Shown in pieces: positions 53,776 to 62,075 of a stretch of 64,000 nucleotides of DNA (positions within the stretch are counted from its first letter, which is position 1; the number at the start of each line of letters is the position of its first letter). The DNA comes from Pararhodospirillum oryzae (GTDB lineage Bacteria > Pseudomonadota > Alphaproteobacteria > Rhodospirillales > Rhodospirillaceae). Position numbers and translations under genes: made by a program. Below the pieces are notes generated by a model that saw only the letters and a list, made by a program, of their open reading frames with translations, was not told the origin of the DNA and ran no database searches. The stretch is taken from NCBI RefSeq assembly GCF_007992075.1, contig NZ_BJZO01000005.1:1-64000 (forward strand). The letters run 5' to 3'.

Positions 53776-54879
53776 TTAGTAGGTAAAGGGCAGGGCGCGC
53801 GCGTTGGCGTAGGCCTGATCGGCGATGCGGCTCCAGCTCACCATCTTCTTGCGGAAAGCAAGGAAGCTCTCGTACACGCGGGTGGTGGTGGCGTCGCCGG
53901 CGGCGATTTCGCGCACCACGTCGCCCGACAACTGGCCAATCGCCTGGATGATGTCGTCGGACATCTTGCGCACCTCGACGTGATGGTCGTTGACCAGGGT
54001 TTGCAAGGCGTCGGCGTTGCGGGTGTTGAACTCGGCCAAGCCGTAGTCGTTCTCGGCGCCGGTCGCGGCGGCGATGATGGCCTTGTCCTCGTCGCTCAGG
54101 CTGTTCCAGAACTTGAGATTGACGGCGGCCGAGATGATGGCGCCAGGCTCGTGGAAGCCAGGGTAGTAATAATACTTGGCCACCTTGTAGAAGCCAAACG
54201 CCAGATCGTTCCAGGGACCCACCCATTCGGTGGCGTCGATGGCGCCCGATTGCAGGGCCGGGAAGATTTCGCCCCCGGGCAGGTTGACCACGGTGGCGCC
54301 CAGGCGGCGCAGGATTTCGCCACCCAGGCCGGGCATGCGCATCTTGAGGCCCTTGTAGTCCTCCAGCGTGTTGATTTCCTTGTTGAACCAACCGCCCATC
54401 TGCACGCCGGTGTTGCTGGTGGGGAAGGCCTTCATGTTGAAGCCGGCCGACAGCTCGTCCCACAGGGCTTGCCCGCCGCCATGGTGAACCCAGGCGTTCA
54501 TCTCGGTGGCGGTCAGGCCGAAGGGCACGGTGGAGAAGAAGTTGAAGGCCTTGGACTTGCCCTGAAAATAGTAATCCGAGCTGTGATACATCTCGGCGGT
54601 GCCGTTGGAGACGGCGTCGAAAACCTCGAACGCGGGCACCAGTTCGCCGGCCGAAAACACCTTGACGCTGAGGCGTCCGCCGCTCAGGCGGGTGATGCGC
54701 TGGGCCAGACGGTCGGCGCTGGTGCCCAGGCCCGGAAAGCCCTTGGGCCACGAGGTCACCATCTTGATCTCGCGCACGCCCTGGGCCAGGGCGGGACGGG
54801 GAAAGGCGGACTGGGCGGCGGCGGCGCCGGCCACGGCACCGGCGGCCGCGGCGGCGCCAAGGAAGTCACGACGGTTCAT
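53776..54879 (-). CDS. dctP: TRAP transporter substrate-binding protein (DctP family)
   Basis: The 367-residue protein has a twin-arginine-type leader (MNRRDFLGAAAAAGAVAGAAAAQ). The mature sequence KMVTSWPKGFPGLGTSADRLAQRITRLSGGRLSVKVFSAGELVPAFEVFDAVSNG is typical of the DctP subgroup that binds alpha-keto acids or related carboxylates. DYKGLKMRMPGLGGEILRRLGA, with the carboxylate-binding Arg, is present. The ATG at 54879 has GGGAGA upstream. It is the first gene of dctPQM. The substrate is inferred. Confidence 0.92.
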   Translation of the reverse strand: MNRRDFLGAAAAAGAVAGAAAAQSAFPRPALAQGVREIKMVTSWPKGFPGLGTSADRLAQRITRLSGGRLSVKVFSAGELVPAFEVFDAVSNGTAEMYHSSDYYFQGKSKAFNFFSTVPFGLTATEMNAWVHHGGGQALWDELSAGFNMKAFPTSNTGVQMGGWFNKEINTLEDYKGLKMRMPGLGGEILRRLGATVVNLPGGEIFPALQSGAIDATEWVGPWNDLAFGFYKVAKYYYYPGFHEPGAIISAAVNLKFWNSLSDEDKAIIAAATGAENDYGLAEFNTRNADALQTLVNDHHVEVRKMSDDIIQAIGQLSGDVVREIAAGDATTTRVYESFLAFRKKMVSWSRIADQAYANARALPFTY

Positions 54880-55028
54880 GGACAGATCTCTCCCTGCTGA
54901 TGGACCGGACCCGGCCCGCGCGCGACGGTCCTGGAGTCCGTCACGGGGGCGTTCCGGCCGCCGGGGAGTATAGGGGCCGCCAGGGAAAAGAGGCAATGGC
55001 GCCCACGGCTCCGCCCGGGCTGGGAGGG

Positions 55029-57404
55029 TCAGGCCGGTGTTTCCGGGGTTGAGACCGGGGGGGCGCTCGGTTGGCGGCGCGGCGGGATCCGCTCGTCCAG
55101 GCCGGTGACCAGTCGCACCACTTCTTCCAAGGACAGGTCGTCGCCCTCGTCCACGTCCAGGGCCGGAGCCTTGGGATCGACGCGCACCGGCTGGTGACCG
55201 TGATAGCGCCACGCCCGCGCCAGGGGGTTCGCGCGTCCGTCCAGGCTGACCTCGGTCGTGCGGTAGCCCGACAAGGTCAGCACCACCCCGTGCGATTTGT
55301 CGTCGCACACGATGGGAACGCTACGCCCGCTGTCGTCACGCCACAAGGCGATGCTCCAGTTCTCGGGTCGGGAAGGGGATCGGGTCTGATTGCTGCGTCG
55401 CATCAAGGCGGCCGAAGTCAAGGTGAGCACCGACGACCCCGGGTCCTCGGCCAACGCGGTGGCGTAGCGGGCCGACCAGCGTTCGGGGATTTGCGGACCA
55501 TCCATGAGCAGCACAAAAACCAAACTAGGCGCCATGGCGCGCAAAATGGGATGGCAGGGATCGACGCGGGCCAGATCCTCGCAGATCATGGCCGCGAAAG
55601 TGGAGGTGTCGCGAAAGACGTTGACGTGCACCTCGCGTTTGGACAGGGGGATATCCTCCCACCAGACGTAGCGAGGATCCAGGGCCGAGGCCAGGGCATA
55701 CGTTGAAATCTGCCCCTCGTCCAGGCGCCACCGGTGATGTTTGGAGCGGCTTGTGGAAATGCCATACCGGACCGAACCATCCCCGTTTTGACCCTCCTTG
55801 TGGGTGAAAACGGTGGAAAAGGCAAAATTTCCGGGAGCGGATCCGCAGTTTTCACTGGCTCCTGCTACAATGAACTCAAGCTTTGGGCATGTCTTTGAAA
55901 GTGTGTGAACCAGCTCCTGGTAGCTTTCCCAGTCCAGGGCGTATTCCGGAAATATAATGCCGTGAATGGCCTCGACGTCGTGTTTCGCAGCCACGATCAG
56001 ATGTTTTGTAAAACGAATCAAGGCCCGGCGGCGGGCCTTCTTTTCCCTTTTTTCTTCCTCCTCGCTTAACCCCCGTGGTCCATGCAGCCAGGATTGGCGA
56101 ATGGAGAAACGTCCCCAAGGCATGGTTCCATGTAGCTTCTGTTCCTGGATTTGATCCGGACGCAGATAGCGCGTGCCCTTTATCCAACGCGCTGAAAGCC
56201 TGAAAGGGTATGGGATCAGCAAGATATTTAATGTCGCTCCATCGTCATTTTGCAGGCGGTACGGTGGTTGATGCCAGATACCCCGAACAATTCCTCTGGG
56301 TGGGAGAAGCGCGAGGTGAAGAGTAAGGTTCCTGAGAGAGCATCCGATATTCGCGGATCTTGATTTACTTTGGACACAAGCGACATCGTGATCAACCATG
56401 ATGCATATGCTGTTATTCTGCGAAGAAAAATTGACGTGAATGGGATTAATTTCTTCGCAGCTTTCTTCGTTTTCACTCGTTTTCGTTGCAAAATTTTCTT
56501 TTATGTTTTTTATTAAATCTTCGTATTCTTTTCTGTTCGAACTTGACAGAGTGAGGGCTGTCCAGGAACTCGGGGTGTTCTGTGGGGGGGGGACGGCCGG
56601 ATCATGCGTCGGTTTCGACGAGATGGGACCATCGGAGGTCGAACGGGCGGAGCCATGCCCGACATCCGGACACGCATGATCCGCGATGACCATGAGGTTG
56701 TAGGCGAGCACCCACCACGCCGGAGCGGGGCGCTGAGGGGCGTGGTGCAAAAAAATCAGATCATTGGCGTGAGCCCCAAGCTCGCGCCACAAATCCAGGA
56801 CCTTGAGCGGCAGGGAAGGAGTGGAACGCCACTCTTTTCCCGCCTTGAGACAGATGGTGTGCTCGTTCTGGGTGCGGTGAAACAGCGCCGGACCCACGGG
56901 AAGGTCGGGGGTCGATTCCGGGGCCAGGTAGTGATAGGCGCCCGCGAGATCGAGCAAGTACGCCGCCGCGGCAAAAAGATCCGGGGGAAAATTGGGACAA
57001 GGCGGCCAAGCCGGGAGAGACGCCGTGTCTTGCGAAACCGATCCTGTCTCGTCCCCCTTCGTATCCGATGCCGGGTCGGGAAAAAACTGGGTTCCATCTG
57101 GAAAGAGGCGGAAAATGACATCGGAAATTCTCAACGATTTCTGGGACGCTTTCTTGGGCACGCTATGGCTCCATAAAGATGTCGTGGAGGCACGCTGGTG
57201 GCGGAAGCGACGGGAAGAACGGCTTTGGCCCGAAATCTGCATGGTCGCGTCAGGCATGCTTGTCGGCATACCCGTAGAAATAGATGTTGTCAATAATGAG
57301 GAGCTAGTGTACCCAGGGTGTCGGAAAAAACGACAAAAAGCAAGAAATGCTCGTTTTACGATAAATTCGTGAATCTTGTACCCGGATTGACTCGATTCCA
57401 TCAT
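55029..57404 (-). CDS. Orphan protein with nitrilase-like C-terminal half
   Basis: The 791-residue protein starts at ATG 57404, six bases after GGAGG. Residues 390-720 look like a carbon-nitrogen hydrolase fold: LNILLIPYPF strand, a possible catalytic Glu487 in IHGIIFPEYAL, Lys555 in SRSKHHRWRLDEG, and Cys608 in FAAMICEDLAR, in the Glu-Lys-Cys order of nitrilases. Residues 130-250 form a helical unknown region (PDLFAAAAYLLDLAGAYHYL). The first 115 residues are Ser/Thr/Arg-rich and may not be genuine. The part around 56400-56560 is AT-rich, unlike the rest. Nitrilase-like domains occur in some defence proteins, for example fused to reverse transcriptase, but no RT motif is seen. The function is unknown. 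Confidence 0.75.
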   Translation of the reverse strand: MMESSQSGYKIHEFIVKRAFLAFCRFFRHPGYTSSSLLTTSISTGMPTSMPDATMQISGQSRSSRRFRHQRASTTSLWSHSVPKKASQKSLRISDVIFRLFPDGTQFFPDPASDTKGDETGSVSQDTASLPAWPPCPNFPPDLFAAAAYLLDLAGAYHYLAPESTPDLPVGPALFHRTQNEHTICLKAGKEWRSTPSLPLKVLDLWRELGAHANDLIFLHHAPQRPAPAWWVLAYNLMVIADHACPDVGHGSARSTSDGPISSKPTHDPAVPPPQNTPSSWTALTLSSSNRKEYEDLIKNIKENFATKTSENEESCEEINPIHVNFSSQNNSICIMVDHDVACVQSKSRSANIGCSLRNLTLHLALLPPRGIVRGIWHQPPYRLQNDDGATLNILLIPYPFRLSARWIKGTRYLRPDQIQEQKLHGTMPWGRFSIRQSWLHGPRGLSEEEEKREKKARRRALIRFTKHLIVAAKHDVEAIHGIIFPEYALDWESYQELVHTLSKTCPKLEFIVAGASENCGSAPGNFAFSTVFTHKEGQNGDGSVRYGISTSRSKHHRWRLDEGQISTYALASALDPRYVWWEDIPLSKREVHVNVFRDTSTFAAMICEDLARVDPCHPILRAMAPSLVFVLLMDGPQIPERWSARYATALAEDPGSSVLTLTSAALMRRSNQTRSPSRPENWSIALWRDDSGRSVPIVCDDKSHGVVLTLSGYRTTEVSLDGRANPLARAWRYHGHQPVRVDPKAPALDVDEGDDLSLEEVVRLVTGLDERIPPRRQPSAPPVSTPETPA

Positions 57405-57704
57405 GTGTCGCCTCCGGCAGTGGCCCCGGTTTTGAATTTTTTCGAGGAGGGCTTGCCGAACCGGTCATGCGCATCGACTTGCGGACTTTAGAAGAGTAAC
57501 GTCCCGTCTTCATCAGAGGACCCTTTCCCGCCGCCAGTTCGGACAAGGCAGAGAAGCCGCGTGACGGCTGGTGTGGGCAGAAGCGTCCCGGTCCGGGAAT
57601 TCGGGTGGACGGCACAACAAAAATATGACCTGGGTGGTCGGACGCGGGACGGCTTTCGTAAGTTGGAATGACACTGGGGAAGTCCCAGAACGGGAGGGTG
57701 ATCG
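57405..57704. other. Intergenic region between the orphan gene and the small gene at 57705
   Basis: 300 bases between divergent genes. A short hairpin CTGGG-GAAGT-CCCAG (57673-57687) lies just before the small gene, and AACAAAAATATG forms an AT-rich patch. No further gene is credible. Confidence 0.4.
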
Positions 57705-57923
57705 ATGCCAGTAGTCAAGGATATCGGATGGCTGGAGCTGGAGCTGGAGGCGGCCCGGCAAGCCGAGAGGGAATTGAAGGCACGGCTGAAGGATGCCTAT
57801 GGCTCCGAGGAAAGGGCTCAGGCCTTTTTGGATGCCTTCGACCGCAATCGCAGGGCGTGGACCGAACCCGCCGAGGAAGAAAATTGTTCTTGCACCCGTG
57901 AAGCCGCACGGGCGTCGGCCTGA
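57705..57923 (+). CDS. Small hypothetical protein (72 aa)
   Basis: This 72-residue protein is preceded by GGGAGGG eight bases before the ATG. Its first 55 residues are a charged amphipathic helix pattern (ELELEAARQAERELKARLKDAY, RAQAFLDAFDRNRRAW). The tail contains CSC. I do not recognise the family. The codon use is similar to that of chromosomal neighbours. It stands alone and is divergent from the orphan nitrilase-like gene, so a shared regulatory region is possible. Confidence 0.55.
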   Translation: MPVVKDIGWLELELEAARQAERELKARLKDAYGSEERAQAFLDAFDRNRRAWTEPAEEENCSCTREAARASA

Positions 57924-58119
57924 TGGGCTTTGGGGTTGCCCCGGGGAATGGGCTGACCTGACCGCCTGAACGGCTGCCTTCGATGGGCCGGTTGGGCGGC
58001 AAGACGGTTTTGTCCGTCATTCCCGGATTTTTCCCCTTAATTCTTCTCCCCTTATTTTCGTGCTCGCGGGCGTGCTCCCTTCCCCCGGCGGGGGCCGGAA
58101 GCCCCTTCCCCTTGTCCCG

Positions 58120-58782
58120 CTATCCCGCGTGCGCGTGGGTGACCGGTTCGGGGACCTGGGTTTCCAGGGCAAGGTCGATCATGCGCAGGAAAACACCCGT
58201 TTCCTGGGCGCCCGAGATGGCGTAGCGGCTGTTGAAAATAAAGCCGGGAACGCCGCTCATGCCCATGTTGTGCAAGCGGGCGTTTTCCGCCACCACGTCG
58301 GCGACCCCCTCCAGGCTGGTCAGGCGTTCTTCCACCCGGGCCGGGTCCAGGCCTTCGGCCGCGCCGATCGCCACCAGTTCGCTGGTCGCGCCGATGTCGC
58401 GCCCTTCCACGAAATAGGCCCGGTACAGATGGTCAAGCAGGGCCTCGCGCTGGGCTTGGGTTTCGCCCATGAAGACAAGCAGGTGGCTGTCGATGGTGTT
58501 GGGGGTGCGGGTGATGCGCTCGAAATGCAGGTCAAGGCCAACCTGACGGGCGGCGGTCTGCGCCGCTTCCAGGATGCGGCCCGCGCGCCGGGCGCCCCCG
58601 AACTTGCGTTCCACGTACTGGCGCCGTTCCATGCCGGCGCGCGGCATGTCGGGGCTGAGCAGGAAGGGGCGAAACCGCAGCACGGGGGCCACCGCCGCGC
58701 GGCTTCCCAGGGCCAGCCGCAACCGCTGTCGCCCGATGTAGCACCACGGACAGGCTGTATCGTACACGAAGTCAATTTCCAT
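58120..58782 (-). CDS. DsbA-family oxidoreductase (FrnE-like)
   Basis: The 220-residue cytoplasmic protein (no signal peptide) has a thioredoxin-fold active site CPWC in YDTACPWCYIGRQRL near residue 10. The FrnE/2-hydroxychromene-2-carboxylate isomerase signature DSHLLVFMGETQAQREALLDHLYRAYFVEGRDIG follows. The C-terminal GVPGFIFNSRYAISGAQ with the cis-Pro is present. FrnE proteins are thiol-disulfide enzymes linked to oxidative stress and polyketide pathways. It is divergent from a PNPOx-like gene. Confidence 0.9.
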   Translation of the reverse strand: MEIDFVYDTACPWCYIGRQRLRLALGSRAAVAPVLRFRPFLLSPDMPRAGMERRQYVERKFGGARRAGRILEAAQTAARQVGLDLHFERITRTPNTIDSHLLVFMGETQAQREALLDHLYRAYFVEGRDIGATSELVAIGAAEGLDPARVEERLTSLEGVADVVAENARLHNMGMSGVPGFIFNSRYAISGAQETGVFLRMIDLALETQVPEPVTHAHAG

Positions 58783-58975
58783 CGAATCCGCCGCGCGATC
58801 CAGGAGAAGCCATCGACCCAGGGGTTCCCTTCACATAGGCCGTGCCACGGGTCGGGTCAACCAAGGCCCGTCTTTTCTTGGGGGCATGGTTGCCTGGGGC
58901 GATGGTTTGGCGTGGAGTCCTCGGCCGGGCCTTGGTATATCCCCGCCGGTCCTTTCCCTTCAAGGCAGGCTTCCC

Positions 58976-59647
58976 ATGCCCTCGTCCGTGCCGTCGTCCC
59001 CTCGCACCCGTCTGGTGCGCCGTCCCGAGCGCGCCAATCATGATCCGGCTGCCCTGCGCGCCGTGCTCGACAGTCAGTTTGTCTGTCATCTCGCCTGGCA
59101 GTCCGAGGCGGGGCCGGTGTGCGTGCCCACCTGTTACGGGCGCCTGGACGAGACCTTGTACCTCCATGGGGCCCCGGCCTCGCGGCTGATGGCGGCGGTG
59201 CGCCAGGGGCCGGTGCCCGTGTGCCTGACCGTGAGCGTGATCGATGGCATCGTGTTCGCGCCCCGGGCCTGCGGCCATTCGCTCAACTTCCGTTCGGTCA
59301 TGGTCATGGGGAACGCGACCCTGGTCACCGACCCCGAGGAAATCACCCGCGCGCTGGCGGCGCTTACCGATCAGGTGACGCCGGGGCGCCTGGCCGAATG
59401 CCGGCCCATGACCCCGGCCGACGCCCGGGGCGTGGCCGTGCTGGCGCTATCCCTGGCCGAGGCCTCGATGAAGCAGCGCCAGGGCGGGCCGTCGCAAACC
59501 GACGATCCCGACCAGCCCACCGATTTCCCGGCCTGGAGTGGCGTCGTGCCCTTGTCCGTGGTCGCGGGAACGCCCGAGCCCGCCGGTCCGCCGCGCCCCG
59601 AGCCGCCCTCGCTCGCCCGTCTCGCCGCCCGCTATCCGCGCCCCTGA
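58976..59647 (+). CDS. Pyridoxamine 5'-phosphate oxidase-like flavin-binding protein
   Basis: The 223-residue protein resembles the FMN-binding split-barrel group (COG3467): RRPERANHDPAALRAVLDSQFVCHLAW, then VCVPTCYGRLDETLYLHGAPASRLM and VCLTVSVIDGIVFAPRACGHSLNFRSVMVMGNATLV. FSMN-type contacts at the dimer interface are plausible. The start is the ATG at 58976; the upstream Shine-Dalgarno is weak. The Pro-rich C-terminus is unusual but short. Such proteins may reduce or bind flavins and heme; the exact function is unknown. Confidence 0.85.
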   Translation: MPSSVPSSPRTRLVRRPERANHDPAALRAVLDSQFVCHLAWQSEAGPVCVPTCYGRLDETLYLHGAPASRLMAAVRQGPVPVCLTVSVIDGIVFAPRACGHSLNFRSVMVMGNATLVTDPEEITRALAALTDQVTPGRLAECRPMTPADARGVAVLALSLAEASMKQRQGGPSQTDDPDQPTDFPAWSGVVPLSVVAGTPEPAGPPRPEPPSLARLAARYPRP

Positions 59648-59662
59648 TCCCCGGACCTTCCC

Positions 59663-59983
59663 ATGCTCATTGATCTTGGCCTGATGGCCTTTACCGTCAC
59701 CATCTGGACCGCCATCGGCTTTCTGGGCCAGTTCTTCTTTTCGCTGCGCTTCCTCGTGCAATGGCTGTCGTCGGAGCGGGCGCGGCGTTCGGTGGTGCCG
59801 ATCGCGTTTTGGTATTTCAGCGTCCTGGGCGGCGCGACGCTCCTGGCCTACGCCATCCACCAGCAAGATCCGGTGTTCATCTTCGGTCAGGGGCTGGGCC
59901 TGCTCATCTACGCCCGCAACCTGGTGTTGATCCGTCGCGCGCGGCGGGCCGACCGCGCGGCGGAAGGGCCCGAAACCCCATGA
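59663..59983 (+). CDS. Lipid-A-disaccharide synthase N-terminal domain protein
   Basis: The 106-residue membrane protein has three helices and the LAB_N-type pattern GFLGQFFFSLRFLVQWLSSERARRSVVPIAFWYFSVLGGATLLAYAIHQQDPVFIFGQGLGLLIYARNLVLI. It is a stand-alone member of the family also fused to some LpxB-type proteins and often associated with glycolipid modification. Its stop overlaps the next gene's ATG (ATGA), a GT39-type transferase, so the two act together. Confidence 0.9.
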   Translation: MLIDLGLMAFTVTIWTAIGFLGQFFFSLRFLVQWLSSERARRSVVPIAFWYFSVLGGATLLAYAIHQQDPVFIFGQGLGLLIYARNLVLIRRARRADRAAEGPETP

Positions 59984-61551
59984 GGACCGCGACGCCTGCC
60001 ATCTTGCCCGAGTCGGGGCCGGCGGCCTGGATCGCCAGCCCGGCACGGGTTGCCCTGATGGCGGCGGGCGTGCTGGGGGCGGTGTTCGTCGTCTTCGGGT
60101 TCGTCTTCACCGGCCTGCCCCGCGATGAACTGGAGTCGGTGTTCTGGGGCCAGACCCTGGCCTGGGGCTACGACATCCAGCAGCCGCCCTTGCACAACTG
60201 GCTCGCGGTCGGCGCCATGGCGGTGCTGGGCCCCACGCCCCTGGCCTTCGCCTTGTTGCGGGTGCTGTCGCTGGGGGGAATGCTGGCCGGGGTGTGGCTG
60301 TCCACCCGGACCCTGGCCGGGCGCGACTCCCTTGCCCCCGGCCTCGCGGTGGCCGCCGTGCTGTCCACCACCTTGTTTGGGGTCGGGGCCGTTCTCAACC
60401 TGACCCACTCGCTGGTGCTGCTGGCGGTGTTTGCCTTCCTGCCCTGGGCCGTGGCCCGGCTGGACGCGCCCACGCCGCCCCCGGGCGCCGCGCTCGCGCT
60501 GGGGGTGGTGCTGGGCCTGGGGACGTTATCCAAGTATACCTTCGTGCTTTTTGCCGCCGCCTTCCTGCTGGCCGCCCTGACCCATCCCCGGATGCGCCGG
60601 GTCTTGCTCCGCGTGCGTCTGATCGTGCCCACGGCGGTGGTGGCCGGGCTTCTGGTGCTTCCGCATGGCCTGTGGGTGCTGGGGGCCGACCACACGGTGG
60701 TTGACGAGTTGCCGGGCCTGCTGCACGGCCGCGCGGCCGGCCTGGGGGCGCGTCTGTGGGATCTGCTGCGCACCGGCTGGCTGGATCCGGTCGCCGGGGT
60801 GGCCCTGCCGCTGGTGCTCATGGGCCTGATCGTGCCGGCGGCGCTGCCTGGCGGGCGCTGGGGCGCGCCGGCGGATCCCGATCCCCCGGCGCCGTGGCGG
60901 CGCGTGCTGCTGGTCGCGGTGGGGCTGTCGATGCTGCTGGTGAGCCTGGTTACCCTGGCCGCCGGCGGGTCGCGCCTGCGTGAACACTACCTGATGCCGG
61001 CCGCCTTGCTGCTGCCGATGTGGGCGGCCTTGCGGGTCGCGGCCACCCGTCCCGGCCCGGCGCGCGCCGGACGCGTCGCCGGCGTCCTGATCGGCGCGGC
61101 GGGCCTGGTCGTGGGCGGGGTGCTGGTCGCGGGCGGTGTCGTGCGGCCCTTGTCGTGCACCCGCTGCCTGACCGACCTGCCGGTGCCCCAGTGGGCCGAG
61201 GGCCTGCGGGCCCAGGGCTTCCAGGGCGGCACGGTGGTGGCCCCCGAGCTGGACGCGGCCGCCAACCTGATGCGGGCCTTCCCCGGGAGCCGCCTTTTGT
61301 GGCCGCCGGCCGGCCCCCGTCAGTTGGCCTGGCGGCCCGGGACCCGGGGCGACGACTGCCTGGTGGTGCTGTCCTCGCCCGCCGAGTGGCCCCGGGTGCG
61401 CGCCTGGATGGAAAACACCCTGGGGGCGGACGGCTTGCCTTCCGATCCCCCGCTGATCACGCTGCACGCCCCGTTGCGCGGGCCACTGACCGAGCGTGAC
61501 GCGCCCTTGAACGCCCTGGCATGGCCCGGTGGCGTGGGGGACTGCCGCTAG
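59980..61551 (+). CDS. GT39-type (ArnT/PMT-like) membrane glycosyltransferase
   Basis: The 523-residue protein has about 10-12 hydrophobic helices. FTGLPRDELESVFWGQTLAWGYDIQQPPLHNWL contains the Asp-Glu pair that is catalytic in the first loop of ArnT/PMT-family enzymes, which use polyprenyl-phosphate sugars. LSKYTFVLFAAAFLLAAL and a cluster of Arg-rich loops follow. A soluble C-terminal domain with three Cys (SCTRCLTDLP) ends the protein. It is coupled to the LAB_N-type gene. Transfer of a sugar to lipid A or another lipid is likely; the acceptor is unknown. Its TAG stop is the start of a repeat. Confidence 0.87.
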   Translation: MRTATPAILPESGPAAWIASPARVALMAAGVLGAVFVVFGFVFTGLPRDELESVFWGQTLAWGYDIQQPPLHNWLAVGAMAVLGPTPLAFALLRVLSLGGMLAGVWLSTRTLAGRDSLAPGLAVAAVLSTTLFGVGAVLNLTHSLVLLAVFAFLPWAVARLDAPTPPPGAALALGVVLGLGTLSKYTFVLFAAAFLLAALTHPRMRRVLLRVRLIVPTAVVAGLLVLPHGLWVLGADHTVVDELPGLLHGRAAGLGARLWDLLRTGWLDPVAGVALPLVLMGLIVPAALPGGRWGAPADPDPPAPWRRVLLVAVGLSMLLVSLVTLAAGGSRLREHYLMPAALLLPMWAALRVAATRPGPARAGRVAGVLIGAAGLVVGGVLVAGGVVRPLSCTRCLTDLPVPQWAEGLRAQGFQGGTVVAPELDAAANLMRAFPGSRLLWPPAGPRQLAWRPGTRGDDCLVVLSSPAEWPRVRAWMENTLGADGLPSDPPLITLHAPLRGPLTERDAPLNALAWPGGVGDCR

Positions 61552-61603
61552 AGCATCTTCAGCCGGAACGGCACCGTTTAGGTGTGGAAAAGGGACGGGA
61601 GCG
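61549..61603. repeat. Intergenic repeat (TAGAGCATCTTCAGCCGG type)
   Basis: TAGAGCATCTTCAGCCGGAA and then CGGCACCGTTTAGG match the left half of the element at 17575-17680. The TAG (61549-61551) is the stop of the GT39-type gene; the convergent fliJ stop (CTA at 61604-61606) follows immediately after the element. Confidence 0.6.
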
Positions 61604-62041
61604 CTACTCCAGGATCGTCGGGCGGGCGTGGTGGCGGCGATAGCGTTCCTGGCCGATGTCGTCGAGCACCTTTTGCTCCTTGCTGTCGCGTTCGGCGCGC
61701 TCGCGTTTCTCGCGGTTTTCCTGGCTGACCTCCAGGGTCTTCAAGGTGCGGTAGGCCTCGGCCAGGATGTCGCGGGCTTCCTGGATCCTGGCTTCCAGGG
61801 CCTGGCGGCGCTGGGCCAGGGCGGCCACGCGGGCGCGGTGGTGGGCCAGATAGGCGCCCAGCGTGAACCCCATTTCCGGATGCTCGCGGGCAAAGGTGGT
61901 TTCGCGCTGGTGGGCGTCTTCCAGCGCCTGGGCCTCGGCGTCCAGGGCCGCCTCGGCCTTCAGCAGCTCGCCCAGGGCGCGGCGGCACTCGTCCACCTCG
62001 AAGCGGCGCAAACGGATGAGAGGGCGCAGGTCACCGGCCAT
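61604..62041 (-). CDS. fliJ: Flagellar protein FliJ
   Basis: FliJ of 145 residues is a coiled-coil component of the flagellar export apparatus that links FliI and FlhA. The sequence is almost entirely charged helix: LIRLRRFEVDECRRALGELLKAEAALDAEAQAL, then HHRARVAALAQRRQALEARIQEARDILAEAYRTLKTLEV. No catalytic motif is expected. It lies 34 bases after fliI in the same direction, the usual order. Confidence 0.85.
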   Translation of the reverse strand: MAGDLRPLIRLRRFEVDECRRALGELLKAEAALDAEAQALEDAHQRETTFAREHPEMGFTLGAYLAHHRARVAALAQRRQALEARIQEARDILAEAYRTLKTLEVSQENREKRERAERDSKEQKVLDDIGQERYRRHHARPTILE

Positions 62042-62075
62042 GGCAGGGGGCGTTCCGAAAAGAGCTTAAATCAGG

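Noticed and set aside
57116-57372. Short plus-strand frame (about 85 codons) inside the 5' part of the orphan nitrilase-like gene
   Set aside because: It has a protein-like look and an AGAGGCGGAAA before its ATG, but it lies wholly within a gene with a better Shine-Dalgarno. It keeps open the possibility that the first 115 residues of the orphan protein are not real.
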